A stretch of DNA of 64,000 bases from CAZVYJ01 sp964631565 (GCA_964631565.1 CAZVYJ010000008.1:1-64000); one strand, 5' to 3'; shown: positions 44,085 through 53,005, counted from the first letter of the stretch. The notes: generated by a model not told the origin, from the sequence alone. Numbers and translations are program-made.

Positions 44085-45551
44085 ATGACGAAGCCACATA
44101 ACTTTCTGGCGATGGACCTCGGTGCAGAGAGCGGCAGGGGGGAGTTGGTGACCCTTACCGGCCACAAGGTTGAGATGAAGGAAATCCACCGGTTCGCGAA
44201 TCGTCCCGTCCGGCTGGGAAACACATTGTACTGGGACTTTCTTTCGCTTTATGCTGAAATAATACAATGTCTGAAAATCTGCGCCGCCCGCGGCATCAGC
44301 CTTGACAGCATCAGCGTCGATACGTGGGGCGTGGACTTCGGGCTGCTGGACGACGACGGCGAACTGCTCGGCAACCCTGTGCATTATCGCGACAGCAGGA
44401 CCGAGGGCATCCATAGCTATTCAAACCCTGTAATGTCCACGGATGACATTTTCGCCGCAACCGGGTATGAGCCGTGGGCCATCAGCTCGCTGTTCCAGCT
44501 TCTCTCGATGCAGCGGGACAAATCGCCGCTGCTGAAGTCGGCCAGGGCGTTTCTGAACATGCCCGACCTGTTTTTGTATTTCCTTACCGGTATCAAGGCC
44601 AACGAACTGTCCATAGTCAACACGTCCAACCTGCTTGGTGTGGACTGCCGGTGGGCGAAGGACATCATCAGCCGCTTCAAACTGCCGCAGATGTTCGGCC
44701 GGCTTGTCAGCCCGGCGACGGTGCTCGGTCCGCTCCAGCAGTCCGTTCGCACCGAAACCGGCCTGGGCGAAGTGCCGGTCATCGCGTCGTGCGGGCACGA
44801 CACGTCGGCCGCTGTCGCCGCAGTGCCCGGGCAGGGCGATAACTGGGCGTTTCTGAGCTGCGGCACATGGAGCATCATCGGGGCTCTCATCGAAAAGCCG
44901 ATAGCGACCCGGCGATGCCTGGAACTCGGCTTCACCAATGAATACACAATCGGCGGCTGGTATCTCGGCAGGAACATTCTGGGGCTGTGGCTCATTCAGC
45001 AGCTCCGGGCGAAGTGGAATAGCGACTCGTCGCCGCTGGATTATCCCCGGATGGCGAAGGAAGCCGCTGAGGCCGGATCCGGTCCGCTTATCGACGCCGC
45101 ACACGACTCGCTGATGGCTCCGGCGGATATGGAAGAAGCATTGCTGAAGCTCATCAAAGCAAGCGGCCAGAAGGCCCCGGCGACCCGCGGCGAGCTTATA
45201 CGCGGCGTTCTGGACAGCCTGGCGCTGGAATACAACTGGCGGCTGGACTCGATAGGCGAATTGACCGGCTCCAGGCCGACGGCCGTCTATATGGTCGGCG
45301 GCGGCATTCACAACAAGCTGCTGTGCCAGCTTACCGCCAACGCCTGCGGCGTAGCTGTTCACGCAGGGGCCGATCAGTGCAGCGCGCTCGGCAACGCACT
45401 GGGACAGGCCCTTGCGCTGGGCATACTCAAAGACCCGGAGGAAATCCGCCAGGTCATGCGGGCTTCGTTCGAGACTACGGTCTACCAGCCTGAGAACCAG
45501 AACGTCTGGAACGAGAAACGCAGGCGGTACGCGGAATTCAGGAAGGCCTGA
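44085..45551 (+). CDS. rhaB: rhamnulokinase
   Basis: A FGGY-family sugar kinase that phosphorylates L-rhamnulose. MDLGAESGRGELVTL is the RhaB-type N-terminal ATP loop. SVDTWGVDFGLLD carries the catalytic Asp region, HYRDSRTEG follows, and the second phosphate loop is FLSCGTWSIIG with MVGGGIHNKLLCQLTANA. About 489 residues, normal for the family. The ATG at 44085 has GGAG upstream and overlaps nothing. rhaA and rhaD are not adjacent, so a stand-alone kinase in a run with manA. Confidence 0.92.
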   Translation: MTKPHNFLAMDLGAESGRGELVTLTGHKVEMKEIHRFANRPVRLGNTLYWDFLSLYAEIIQCLKICAARGISLDSISVDTWGVDFGLLDDDGELLGNPVHYRDSRTEGIHSYSNPVMSTDDIFAATGYEPWAISSLFQLLSMQRDKSPLLKSARAFLNMPDLFLYFLTGIKANELSIVNTSNLLGVDCRWAKDIISRFKLPQMFGRLVSPATVLGPLQQSVRTETGLGEVPVIASCGHDTSAAVAAVPGQGDNWAFLSCGTWSIIGALIEKPIATRRCLELGFTNEYTIGGWYLGRNILGLWLIQQLRAKWNSDSSPLDYPRMAKEAAEAGSGPLIDAAHDSLMAPADMEEALLKLIKASGQKAPATRGELIRGVLDSLALEYNWRLDSIGELTGSRPTAVYMVGGGIHNKLLCQLTANACGVAVHAGADQCSALGNALGQALALGILKDPEEIRQVMRASFETTVYQPENQNVWNEKRRRYAEFRKA

Positions 45552-45611
45552 AATCCGGCTTTACCGGCGGGGCGGCTGGAGAACAGTCAACTCCCCGGAT
45601 TTGACAGGCGC

Positions 45612-45650
45612 AAAAAAGCGGCCCACCGGTGGTAGGGATACCGGCGGGCC
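45612..45650 (-). terminator. terminator of the PEP-CTERM gene
   Basis: On the minus strand, an imperfect hairpin with GGCCC/GGGCC and CCGG/CCGG arms (45620-45650) is followed by a run of six T (45612-45617). It lies between convergent rhaB and the PEP-CTERM gene. Confidence 0.7.
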
Positions 45651-45680
45651 TTATCTTGCCTGCGCTACTAGCCGTACTTC

Positions 45681-47096
45681 TTAACGTTTCCGGCGAACGC
45701 GACGCAAGAGGACTGTAACTCCGCCGAAGCCAAGAATGGCCAGCGTAGTCGGCTCGGGAACGATGTTCACGCGAGCTATGTAGATTCTGTTCTCCGGGAA
45801 CCATATCCAGAGATCTTCGTTTTCAAGGTCATTCGGGTCTTTCCAGACGAGCATGCCGTCGACCACGTAGAAGCGTATCGCTCTGGGATTCGTCTGCTGC
45901 GTGCCGGAAGCCCCGACAATCGAATCGCCGAAATCGTAGAAAACCACGGTCTCGATGCCTTCCAGCGTGGCGTCAGACAGGTCGATACGTATAACCTGCT
46001 GCTGAGCCCAGTTGTTCAGCTCGGGGTCGTAATCGGTGTATCCCGACAGGCCGGCTATAACGCCGCCGTCCGTGGAGGTCGAGTCGTAAGACGAACGATC
46101 CTGGAAAGCGTCCTGATAGAGATAAGGAGTCACGCCGTCATCCTCGACCAGGTTGGCTGCAATTTCGCTTGGTGTCTTGTCGGCATAAATTGCGCCGGCA
46201 ACGTTGTTCGGGTCGACTTCGTACTGATTCATCGAAGCGACGAGTGCGTTGAACTGAGCCTCGGTCAGGCCCTTTTCGGTCGCATAAGCTATGTTGCTGG
46301 CATAATCGTAGGTGCCGGTGGCTTCATTGAAGACCGGAGGCTGGAAGGTCTCATACTCCTTAGCCAGCGAGCTGATATCGTTGGAGCACGAAATGCTAGG
46401 ATTGGAAACGCTGTCCTGAACTCCATCCTGGCCGAACTCCACTTGATACGTGCCGGCGCCGTCATGGACGTAAATGTCCATGGCTACATCGGTGGTGACG
46501 CCGGAACTATGCTGATACTGGCCGTTTTCATCCTTCACGACCTTGTTGCTGACCCAGCCCAGGCAGTAGCCGTTCTTGTTTATGTTGCGTTCCTTCAGCA
46601 TTTCCTTCTGGTTTGGGGTAAGGTTCGGATCGCTGTCGTAGAAACTGGTGAAATCGTTGTTGTCGAACTGGCTGTAGCTCATGTAGAAGGTGAGCTGATT
46701 TTTTTCCATCGGCAGCCAGAAGTTCGGTGAACTGTGGTCCGTGGTCCACGCGCCGTTGATGGGGGCGCTTGGGATATCATCAGTCTCGTCATCATAAGTG
46801 AAATACCCGCCGTAGGGATTGATGCTGCCGTCGCTGTAGTTGTGCTGGCTGTGGGATGAAATCGCCGTCCACCAGTTCTGGAAGGTGTCTATCATCGTGT
46901 CGCCGGGATCGAGAATGCCGTCGGTCACGTTATCGTTGTAGATATACCATGTCGTGACGTAATCAGTACGCAGATCCCGCCATGAATCTACAGTTAACGG
47001 TTCTTTGAGGTTTGCTGCGGAAGCCGTCCCGTAACTGACGAGAACAGCTCCAAGAAGTGCAATCCCTACCATTTTCTTGAGCATTGAGCATGACAT
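45681..47096 (-). CDS. PEP-CTERM sorted exported protein
   Basis: ATG at 47096 with AAAGGAG 8 nt upstream. A signal peptide ends near ASAA. The mature region (about 430 residues) has many Tyr, Asp, Asn and aromatic residues, typical of extracellular matrix proteins, with no catalytic motif. The C-terminus is a PEP-CTERM signal: VPEPTTLAILGFGGVTVLL then RRVRRKR. It should be recognised by an exosortase, which is not in the window. A predicted promoter lies at 47348-47376. Confidence 0.88.
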   Translation of the reverse strand: MSCSMLKKMVGIALLGAVLVSYGTASAANLKEPLTVDSWRDLRTDYVTTWYIYNDNVTDGILDPGDTMIDTFQNWWTAISSHSQHNYSDGSINPYGGYFTYDDETDDIPSAPINGAWTTDHSSPNFWLPMEKNQLTFYMSYSQFDNNDFTSFYDSDPNLTPNQKEMLKERNINKNGYCLGWVSNKVVKDENGQYQHSSGVTTDVAMDIYVHDGAGTYQVEFGQDGVQDSVSNPSISCSNDISSLAKEYETFQPPVFNEATGTYDYASNIAYATEKGLTEAQFNALVASMNQYEVDPNNVAGAIYADKTPSEIAANLVEDDGVTPYLYQDAFQDRSSYDSTSTDGGVIAGLSGYTDYDPELNNWAQQQVIRIDLSDATLEGIETVVFYDFGDSIVGASGTQQTNPRAIRFYVVDGMLVWKDPNDLENEDLWIWFPENRIYIARVNIVPEPTTLAILGFGGVTVLLRRVRRKR

Positions 47097-47347
47097 TTGA
47101 GCGTCTCCTTTGAGCTCCTTGTGCATATATCAAGCTTATATAAGCAAGACTCTCTCTAAAAAAGAGTGCTTAGAATGCCCCAAATATTTGAGCCGGGGCC
47201 TCGAAAATTCTCCTGTTCAAAGAAAGCATGTAAACCAGAAGGGGGCGAGCCCGGAGAGCAATTTCCTGCAGCTTGAGCCTTGCTGCAACACGGCCGCCTG
47301 AGCGACGACCATATATACGCTCTCCAACTCCGTCTCCTACCATTAGA
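47097..47347 (-). promoter_or_regulatory. long leader of the PEP-CTERM gene
   Basis: About 245 nt between the predicted transcript start (near 47341) and the ATG. It contains TATATAAGC near 47136-47144 as a possible second -10. No gene is credible, though a weak ORF runs through it. No known riboswitch recognised. Confidence 0.35.
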
Positions 47348-47376
47348 ATCCTATCCGACAATCTCATAACTGTCAA
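47348..47376 (-). promoter_or_regulatory. predicted promoter of the PEP-CTERM gene
   Basis: On the minus strand, perfect -35 TTGACA (47371-47376), a 17-nt spacer and -10 TAGGAT (47348-47353). Confidence 0.6.
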
Positions 47377-47412
47377 GGATAAACACACGTTAATAATGCC
47401 TTTTTCGGCAAC

Positions 47413-47682
47413 TTATGTATCGGACTTACCATGTGGCAGCATAATGAGCCAATATGTTTGGGGCGTGCGTTGAAAAAACCGCGAAAGCCGCCTAAATCCC
47501 ATGCCGTTTAGGTCATGTGGCGTCGAACCGCCAATTAAAAGCCGCCAAACCCAACGTCCGATAATATATGTTATGTGACACTCCGTGTGACATAGCGGGC
47601 AGAAATCGGCTATCCCGATAAATGCGCCCTTGGATCGGTATACCCCAACCTCTATTTGCCTCCATCTACTTTTATTGTACAT
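47413..47682 (-). CDS. doubtful small ORF with a cysteine/histidine cluster
   Basis: An 89-codon reading frame in the region between bioB and the PEP-CTERM gene. It contains FCPLCHTECHITYIIG, a possible metal-binding cluster, but has no recognised family, no clear ribosome site and lower GC than neighbours. It may be a decayed fragment or chance. The surrounding 47377-47732 region shows no other gene; it has a GTGACA direct repeat (47576-47591). Confidence 0.2.
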   Translation of the reverse strand: MYNKSRWRQIEVGVYRSKGAFIGIADFCPLCHTECHITYIIGRWVWRLLIGGSTPHDLNGMGFRRLSRFFQRTPQTYWLIMLPHGKSDT

Positions 47683-47732
47683 TTTCCCCGGACTGCATGA
47701 CGGACATGTCGTAAAGATATTCTTCAGATTTT

Positions 47733-48761
47733 TCAGGCCGGTTTTGGGCTGTCTGCGGCCACATCCCCGTCAAATCTTGGTACGACGCGTAATCCGGCGT
47801 CTTTTATCATCCTGAGGTCGTCTTCCGGCCTGCGGCCTGTCGTGGTCAAATAGTTGCCTATCAGGGCGCTTGTCGCGCCGGCGTAGAAACACCAGCTCTG
47901 AAGGTCCCTTAGATTGACGTCTCTGCCGCCGGCCATCTTCAGGTCGACTTTTGGCATGGCCAGACGGAATATGGCTATCGTCGAGAGTATCTCCATCGGC
48001 GGCATCGGCTTTACGTCGGCCAGCGGCGTGCCTTTTATGGGATGCAGGAAATTCAGCGGTATCATGTCGGGTTTGACATCATCCCGCAGCGTCAGGGCCA
48101 GGTCCACACGGTCAGCCCAGGTTTCGCCCATGCCGAACAGCCCGCCGCAGCATATTTTCATGCCTGCCCGGCGAGCGGTTGCCAGGGTTGCGAGCCGGTC
48201 GTCATATTTGTGCGTCGTGACGACTTCCGGATAAAACCGGCGTGAAGTTTCCAGATTATGGTGATATCTGGTCACTCCGGCAGCCGCGAGCGCAGCTGCG
48301 TCTTCCTCACTTAATTCACCCAGGGATGCACAAACCTCCACGCGACAGGCTGAATTGCCCCTGATTGCCTCGACGGTTCTGATAACATCCCTGATATCCT
48401 GTTTCGTGGGTCTGCGGCCGGAATTGACGATTCCGAAGCTGGACGCGCCCACAGCGGACGCATCAGCCGCGGCGTTTTCAATTTGGCCACAGGCGGGGCG
48501 TTCGGGTTTGACGACTCCGGGCGCGGAGATGCCCGACTGGGCGCACCATTTGCAGTCTTCGCTGCATGCGCCGAGCTTTCCGGCCGCTATTGAGCAAAGA
48601 CGTACTGCGTCGCCGAAATGGGCGGTTCGCACCATCCATGCCCAATAAAACAGGTCGTGCGGCCGATTTTGCGACAACTCGGCAAGCTTTAACAGTTCGG
48701 GGCGGTTAAGGTGCTCGCCTTCGAGCACCCGCCGCCCCATATGGGCTATAGTCTCATTCAC
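47733..48761 (-). CDS. bioB: biotin synthase
   Basis: BioB inserts sulfur into dethiobiotin using a radical SAM cluster and an auxiliary 2Fe-2S cluster. The radical-SAM motif is GACSEDCKWCAQSG. RVEVCASLGEL and CCGGLFGMGE carry further cluster ligands, with YHHNLETS and PLNFLHPIKGTPLAD also present. The late AGGRDVNLRDLQ corresponds to the conserved AGGRE. 342 residues, normal. No other bio genes are adjacent. Confidence 0.93.
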   Translation of the reverse strand: MNETIAHMGRRVLEGEHLNRPELLKLAELSQNRPHDLFYWAWMVRTAHFGDAVRLCSIAAGKLGACSEDCKWCAQSGISAPGVVKPERPACGQIENAAADASAVGASSFGIVNSGRRPTKQDIRDVIRTVEAIRGNSACRVEVCASLGELSEEDAAALAAAGVTRYHHNLETSRRFYPEVVTTHKYDDRLATLATARRAGMKICCGGLFGMGETWADRVDLALTLRDDVKPDMIPLNFLHPIKGTPLADVKPMPPMEILSTIAIFRLAMPKVDLKMAGGRDVNLRDLQSWCFYAGATSALIGNYLTTTGRRPEDDLRMIKDAGLRVVPRFDGDVAADSPKPA

Positions 48762-48806
48762 GTTTCTGCAACTCCGGGGCCCTTTTCCCGGCCCCCTGCC
48801 GCTTTT

Positions 48807-49100
48807 TTAACGTTCAGCCGCCTTGCTGAATTCCTTCTCGAGGTCGATCACGTCGACCGGCTTCATCGCGTTGGTATTGATGTCGCCTATATAGGCGATC
48901 AGTCTGCCCTGTACGACGTCGATGACATATATCAGGTCTTTTGAAGTCGAAATATTGCCGTTGATCATTATGTAATCGCCGGCTCTCGACGGCGACTCCG
49001 CATAAGCGGGTTCGGTGTTATAAGAGGCAATGAACAGGCCCGCAAGAACGGCAGCCGAAACAAGCAGCAACGCTATTGTGATGTTCTGTGGATTTTTCAT
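48807..49100 (-). CDS. small exported protein, paralogue A
   Basis: A 97-residue protein with an N-terminal signal or anchor helix (residues 8-27). The rest is one small beta-rich domain: GDYIMINGNISTSKDLIYVIDVVQGRLIAYIGD. The sequence aligns with the next gene's product: GDYIMINGNIST..DLIYVID against TDYLVVTGKIQTNVDAIYVID. Both end with a DLEKEF/DLKNDF helix. Unknown function. It sits upstream of bioB. Confidence 0.78.
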   Translation of the reverse strand: MKNPQNITIALLLVSAAVLAGLFIASYNTEPAYAESPSRAGDYIMINGNISTSKDLIYVIDVVQGRLIAYIGDINTNAMKPVDVIDLEKEFSKAAER

Positions 49101-49126
49101 TTTGTGTTCTCCTTAGGCTGCCCGCT

Positions 49127-49426
49127 TTAGCGAGTCTTCTTTTTCTCGGGTGTGCCGAAATCGTTCTTGAGGTCCTGCAGCCTGAACGGTTTCAGCTTGC
49201 CTGACGTGCCGCGCTGTTCGAATCGCCAGCCCAGCATGCTTCTGGACGCCGTGTCGATGACATAAATGGCGTCCACGTTGGTCTGTATCTTGCCTGTCAC
49301 CACCAGGTAGTCCGTGCCGCCCCTGACGGCCTGAGCATTAGCCTTTTCCGCTCCTGTGCCGAATATCAACGCCGCAAGCATCGCGACATTGACGCAAGCA
49401 AGAGCCACTATAGCCGCTCTTTTCAT
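49127..49426 (-). CDS. small exported protein, paralogue B
   Basis: A 99-residue protein with an N-terminal helix ending near ANAQA, which looks like a cleavable signal peptide. The mature domain TDYLVVTGKIQTNVDAIYVIDTASRSMLGWRFEQ matches paralogue A. The C-terminus is Lys-rich (EKKKTR). AAAGGAG lies upstream of the ATG at 49426. The pair is 26 bp apart and probably cotranscribed. The repeated pattern suggests a small beta-propeller-like blade or a duplicated periplasmic domain. Confidence 0.78.
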   Translation of the reverse strand: MKRAAIVALACVNVAMLAALIFGTGAEKANAQAVRGGTDYLVVTGKIQTNVDAIYVIDTASRSMLGWRFEQRGTSGKLKPFRLQDLKNDFGTPEKKKTR

Positions 49427-49542
49427 ATTTTGTTCTCCTTTGCATGTCTGCATAAAGGTTGTCTTGCTTATCTCACATTCCTATAGACACATTACTGTGA
49501 GCCACGGATAGTGCCGAACGGGAAAATTTCCCGCCGGCGCCC

Positions 49543-49773
49543 CTAGTCCAGATGCGTCCGCTTCGTGTTTTTGAAAGCGACAAAGCACACTGCCGCCAGG
49601 GCGACCAATGTGTATACCAGGGCGATCCACATGTTTGATGCTGACGTAGTTGTTTCGGCGGGAATTTCCTGGTTGATCAGATCGACATCGGTGGCGGCCA
49701 ACAGCGGCCCTGCCGGCGGCAACGTGAGAATCGCCGCAATCAGGACTGTTTTTATTTTTTTGAAGATACTCAT
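49543..49773 (-). CDS. small membrane protein, 76 aa
   Basis: A 76-residue protein with a signal-like N-terminal helix (about 5-26) and a second helix (about 48-67) ending in a basic tail (KNTKRTHLD). The segment between is Thr/Glu-rich. It lies upstream of the paralogue pair in the same direction. No family recognised, and it could be part of the same envelope unit. Confidence 0.65.
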   Translation of the reverse strand: MSIFKKIKTVLIAAILTLPPAGPLLAATDVDLINQEIPAETTTSASNMWIALVYTLVALAAVCFVAFKNTKRTHLD

Positions 49774-49822
49774 GTCAGTTGATTATATCCCCCGGGAAGG
49801 CATTTGCAACGCTCGCCCCGCC

Positions 49823-50347
49823 TCACTGAAGAAATGATGCAATGTCCGACACTCCTTTTGCGAACTCCGCCTTGGGCACGGAGATGGTCTGCCATTTATC
49901 GCTTCGCGGCCTGGCCGCCGCCACATAATCGCCCAGGGGCATCGCAACGAAGGCGTAATGCTTCTGGCGGAACAGGTGCACATCCTCGAACGGCCCCTGC
50001 TGCGGAGACCCCTGGAGCCAGTATGCAAAGACCAGGACGGCCTTAAAGCCCGGCGAAAAAACTTTCTCCCACTCGGCCAAACCCTCGAAGTCATCGCGGG
50101 TAATCCAGTTTTCCCACGCCCTGCTGGCGCCGCGTTTGGCGCCCGGGACGGCCGAAGGAAACTTGCGGCCCTTCACGTCGACCAGCAGATTGTCGCCGGT
50201 TTCGCTGTAGACAAGGAAGTCGAAACTCTTCAGCGACGCGCCGGCGAAAATGGCTTTCTTGGTTTCGTCGACGGCCACGTAGGGCCAGCCCTTCGCCCGC
50301 AGGTAGTCTTCAAAGGCTGCTTCATAATGTACGCTGCGCTGTGCCAT
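49823..50347 (-). CDS. HYExAFE-family protein, restriction-endonuclease-like fold
   Basis: A 174-residue protein that begins MAQRSVHYEAAFEDYLRAKG, the HYExAFE pattern I associate with a planctomycete family. FDFLVYSETGDNLLVDVKGRKFP has the PD-(D/E)xK layout, with an acidic residue then DVKG. Residues 85-135 include WENWITRDDFEGLAEWEKVF. A nuclease-like fold is inferred, but nuclease activity is not shown. It lies between hisS and the small membrane gene, on the same strand. Confidence 0.8.
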   Translation of the reverse strand: MAQRSVHYEAAFEDYLRAKGWPYVAVDETKKAIFAGASLKSFDFLVYSETGDNLLVDVKGRKFPSAVPGAKRGASRAWENWITRDDFEGLAEWEKVFSPGFKAVLVFAYWLQGSPQQGPFEDVHLFRQKHYAFVAMPLGDYVAAARPRSDKWQTISVPKAEFAKGVSDIASFLQ

Positions 50348-50401
50348 AAGCCCCCGTAACAGTAATCGGTAATCAGTTGTAAGTAATCAGTTTCTCTAAT
50401 C

Positions 50402-51679
50402 TCAAAGCGAGTCCATGAAATCGGCGATTGTCATATCGGCCTGATTTCCGGTTTTTAAATCCTTAACGGCAAGTTGGCCGCCGGAGCGGATTATCACGGC
50501 CTTTTTCGCGTTACGCTTGTCAGCCTCCTTGAGCTGCTTGCCGGTGTTCTGCCGCTTGACGCTGTAATCGGTGCTGAAACCTCTCGCCCGCAGCGTCCCC
50601 GTCAGCTCGATGACTTTTTCGAACAGGCCGTCTTCGCCGTCGATGACGAAATAGTCCAGCGTCCCCGCCAGCGCCTCCGGCGGAATCTTGCCCTTTTCAT
50701 CGAGCAGTATTCCGAGCACCACGTCGCCCATGCCGAAGCCGGTCGCGCCGACCTTCGGCCCGCCGAGCACTTCCAGCAGGTTGTCGTATCGTCCGCCCCC
50801 CGCCACGGCCCGCAGCGACTCGCCCGCGTCGAACACCTCGTAAACGATGCCCGTGTAATACGCCAGCCCACGGACAATCTTCATATCGAGCGTGCAGTAC
50901 TCGCTGGCGCCCATGATTTTCAGCAGGCTGAACAGACGCTCCAGCTTTTCAATATTTTCAGCATTTTCAACATTGCCGGCCGCGCCGCCAAGCTCGGCAC
51001 GAATCGCGTCGACGCTTTTGGCGTCCTGGAACCTGCATATCGCGTCGGTCTGGCTGTCGGTCAGGCCGGCCGCCGCGGTGAGCTTGCGGAAGTCCTCGTC
51101 GCTGACCTTCGGCCGCTTGTCAAGAACAGGCAGAGCCTTGTCGATATCGCTGACGCCCAGCCCTTTCAGCATCGCTACGGTAAGCGGCCGCGAGCCGATG
51201 CGGACCTGAACGTCCTGCGGCGTCAGGCCGATTTCACGGAGAAAATCGACGCACACGAAAATGCACTCGGCGTCGGCAAGCACATCATCGCTGCCGATGA
51301 TGTCGATGTTCCACTGGAAGAATTCTCTCAGCCGGCCCTTCTGCGGCCGCTCCGCGCGGCAGAGCCGCGGGATGGAAAACCACTTGATGGGCCTCGGCAG
51401 CGAGTTGATCTTCGCGTTCACCATTCTCGCAAGCGACGGCGTGATTTCCGGGCGGATGGCCAGATTCCGCTCGCCGCGGTCGGTGAAGCTGAAAAGTTGC
51501 TCGGCTATTTCCTCGCCGCTCTTGATGGTGAACAGGTCGAGGTACTCGAATATCGGCGCGTCGTACTCCTCGAAGCCGTTGCGCAGCGACACCCTTCGCC
51601 ATGCGTCGGTTATATAGTTCCGCAGGCGCATCTGCTCGGGATAAAAATCCCGCGTACCCTTGACCGGTTGAATCTTCAT
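50402..51679 (-). CDS. hisS: histidyl-tRNA synthetase
   Basis: A class II synthetase of 425 residues. Motif 1 region KGTRDFYPEQMRLRNYI; motif 2 region IRPEITPSLARMV with RLCRAERPQKGRLREFFQWNIDIIG; the histidine A loops RGLAYYTGIVYEVF and AGGGRYDNLLEVLGG. An anticodon-binding C-terminal domain (ALAGTLDYFVIDGED to the end) completes it. Motif 2 has IRPEITP rather than the common LRPEGTA, the form seen in some bacteria. The 54-bp gap downstream contains short AGTAATC repeats. Confidence 0.95.
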   Translation of the reverse strand: MKIQPVKGTRDFYPEQMRLRNYITDAWRRVSLRNGFEEYDAPIFEYLDLFTIKSGEEIAEQLFSFTDRGERNLAIRPEITPSLARMVNAKINSLPRPIKWFSIPRLCRAERPQKGRLREFFQWNIDIIGSDDVLADAECIFVCVDFLREIGLTPQDVQVRIGSRPLTVAMLKGLGVSDIDKALPVLDKRPKVSDEDFRKLTAAAGLTDSQTDAICRFQDAKSVDAIRAELGGAAGNVENAENIEKLERLFSLLKIMGASEYCTLDMKIVRGLAYYTGIVYEVFDAGESLRAVAGGGRYDNLLEVLGGPKVGATGFGMGDVVLGILLDEKGKIPPEALAGTLDYFVIDGEDGLFEKVIELTGTLRARGFSTDYSVKRQNTGKQLKEADKRNAKKAVIIRSGGQLAVKDLKTGNQADMTIADFMDSL

Positions 51680-51734
51680 CTCTTTCCAGCTCTTTTCGAC
51701 TCTGTTTAGTTTTTACTGAATAGCGGCATTAATG

Positions 51735-52151
51735 CTATTTGGAAACCAGCTTTTTTTCGAGCTTTTCAATTTTTTTATAAGCAGCCTTTTTCTGCTTTTC
51801 ATATTCCTTCTCGCCGAGTTCCTTTCGGGCATAGGCGTCAAGTTCTTCGGGGCTTTTGAACTCGTGCTCGTAATCGTAGCCGCCCTCGGTAAAGTCGCAG
51901 TTGCTCATCGAATACTTGCGGCATATCAGCGGGCGGTTCTCATATATCATGCATCGGCCGTCTTCGCCCAACATCTTGCAACTGTTCGCTATGGAAATAT
52001 ACCAGTCGCCTTCGTCAACGTGTATGGTCACGCCTTCGTGGCACAAATACCATCGCAGATCCTCGAACTCCTCGTAGTCGGTCGGCACGTCGATTTCGAA
52101 ACAGAAATACCTGCAGCATCTCGAGCCGCACTTCAGACACTCAGCACTCAT
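51735..52151 (-). CDS. YkgJ-type cysteine-cluster protein
   Basis: A 138-residue protein from the ATG at 52151. The cluster runs CLKCGSRCCRYFCF, then NSCKMLGEDGRCMIYENRPLICRKYSMSNC, as in YkgJ proteins that bind Zn or Fe-S. The C-terminal 45 residues are Lys/Glu-rich helix (EKEYEKQKKAAYKKIEKLEKK). Physiological role unknown. The upstream part of the reading frame is probably non-coding, since a palindromic repeat lies there. Confidence 0.85.
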   Translation of the reverse strand: MSAECLKCGSRCCRYFCFEIDVPTDYEEFEDLRWYLCHEGVTIHVDEGDWYISIANSCKMLGEDGRCMIYENRPLICRKYSMSNCDFTEGGYDYEHEFKSPEELDAYARKELGEKEYEKQKKAAYKKIEKLEKKLVSK

Positions 52152-52283
52152 GCGAAATACATCTCCACCTGTTTTATTTTTACTTGCCGCCCCGCCCTGT
52201 ACCGGGCGGAAATCCGAAATCAAAAAACGGCAAGGCGGGATTATAGACATTCGCCGCAATCTTGCCAGCAGTAGAATTGCATC

Positions 52284-52305
52284 GCGAATCTCGAATCGCG
52301 ATTCG
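52284..52305. repeat. dispersed palindromic intergenic repeat, copy 2
   Basis: A 22-bp sequence identical to the reverse complement of 1848-1869, including CGAATCGCGATTCG (52292-52305). It lies 3' of the CYTH gene and 5' of the YkgJ gene, with GATTCGCAGTTCA at about 52355-52367 close by. Confidence 0.8.
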
Positions 52306-52371
52306 GGCATACCCATGCAGGGGCTTGACGCTCCGCCAGTATGGGCGTGATTCACGATTCGCAGTTCAAAT

Positions 52372-52950
52372 TCAGAACGTTATGTTTCTGCGTTTGCCGG
52401 CGGCGATGCGTTTGCATGCCTTGCACAGCAGTGTGATGTAATGACTGGTAATCGGTTCGGTTTTGAGGCCGAGTTTTCGGGCGGCGGCGTCGATGAATTT
52501 TTCCGACGGCCCTTCGATTTCGACGAACCGCCCTATTACCGGCAGTTCGTCCAGCTCCACCATACAGCGGCCGAGCTGATAGCTGACCCGCCGTTTCTGG
52601 ATTCGCATCGTCAGTTCCATACCGCATCCGGCCAGCACCTCGGCGACGGCGAACGGGCAGTCCAGATGCGTCTGGACCTCTTTGCGTATTTTCAGCCTGT
52701 TATGGTTGCTGCCCGGTCCTTTGTATGTGAGCAGCGGCCGCTTGTCGACGGCTGCGGCGCCTTTGCGGATGATTTTCGTTTTGCGAATCCGCAGGCCGCA
52801 GTCGCGGGCGAGCAGCGACTTGTCAGGCGTATCGTAATAGTCGTCGGTCTGTTCGACGGCACCAGTGAACACCGCCCCCGCCGCCCGCAGCGCCCTGCGG
52901 ACAGCGGCGAAGTCGGCGACCTTGAACTTGGCTTCAATTTCGTGGCTCAT
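52372..52950 (-). CDS. CYTH domain protein (class IV adenylate cyclase / triphosphatase-like)
   Basis: A 192-residue protein with the HEIEAKFKV motif (ExExK) at its start, which binds metal and triphosphate. The remaining tunnel-domain residues include YYDTPDKSLL, GLRIRKTK, LTYKGPG and CMVELDELPVIGRFVEIEG. The family acts on triphosphate substrates as adenylate cyclase, thiamine triphosphatase or polyphosphatase. The sequence does not show which activity applies. The C-terminus is basic (KRIAAGKRRNITF). Confidence 0.9.
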   Translation of the reverse strand: MSHEIEAKFKVADFAAVRRALRAAGAVFTGAVEQTDDYYDTPDKSLLARDCGLRIRKTKIIRKGAAAVDKRPLLTYKGPGSNHNRLKIRKEVQTHLDCPFAVAEVLAGCGMELTMRIQKRRVSYQLGRCMVELDELPVIGRFVEIEGPSEKFIDAAARKLGLKTEPITSHYITLLCKACKRIAAGKRRNITF

Positions 52951-53005
52951 GGGCGGAATTGTAACCTAGCTGCCGGCGGCATGGAACCGTCAGCATGCGG
53001 CGGAA

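Noticed and set aside
47170..47388. 72-codon minus-strand frame in the PEP-CTERM leader
   Set aside because: It overlaps the predicted promoter and has no family, ribosome site or codon-use support.
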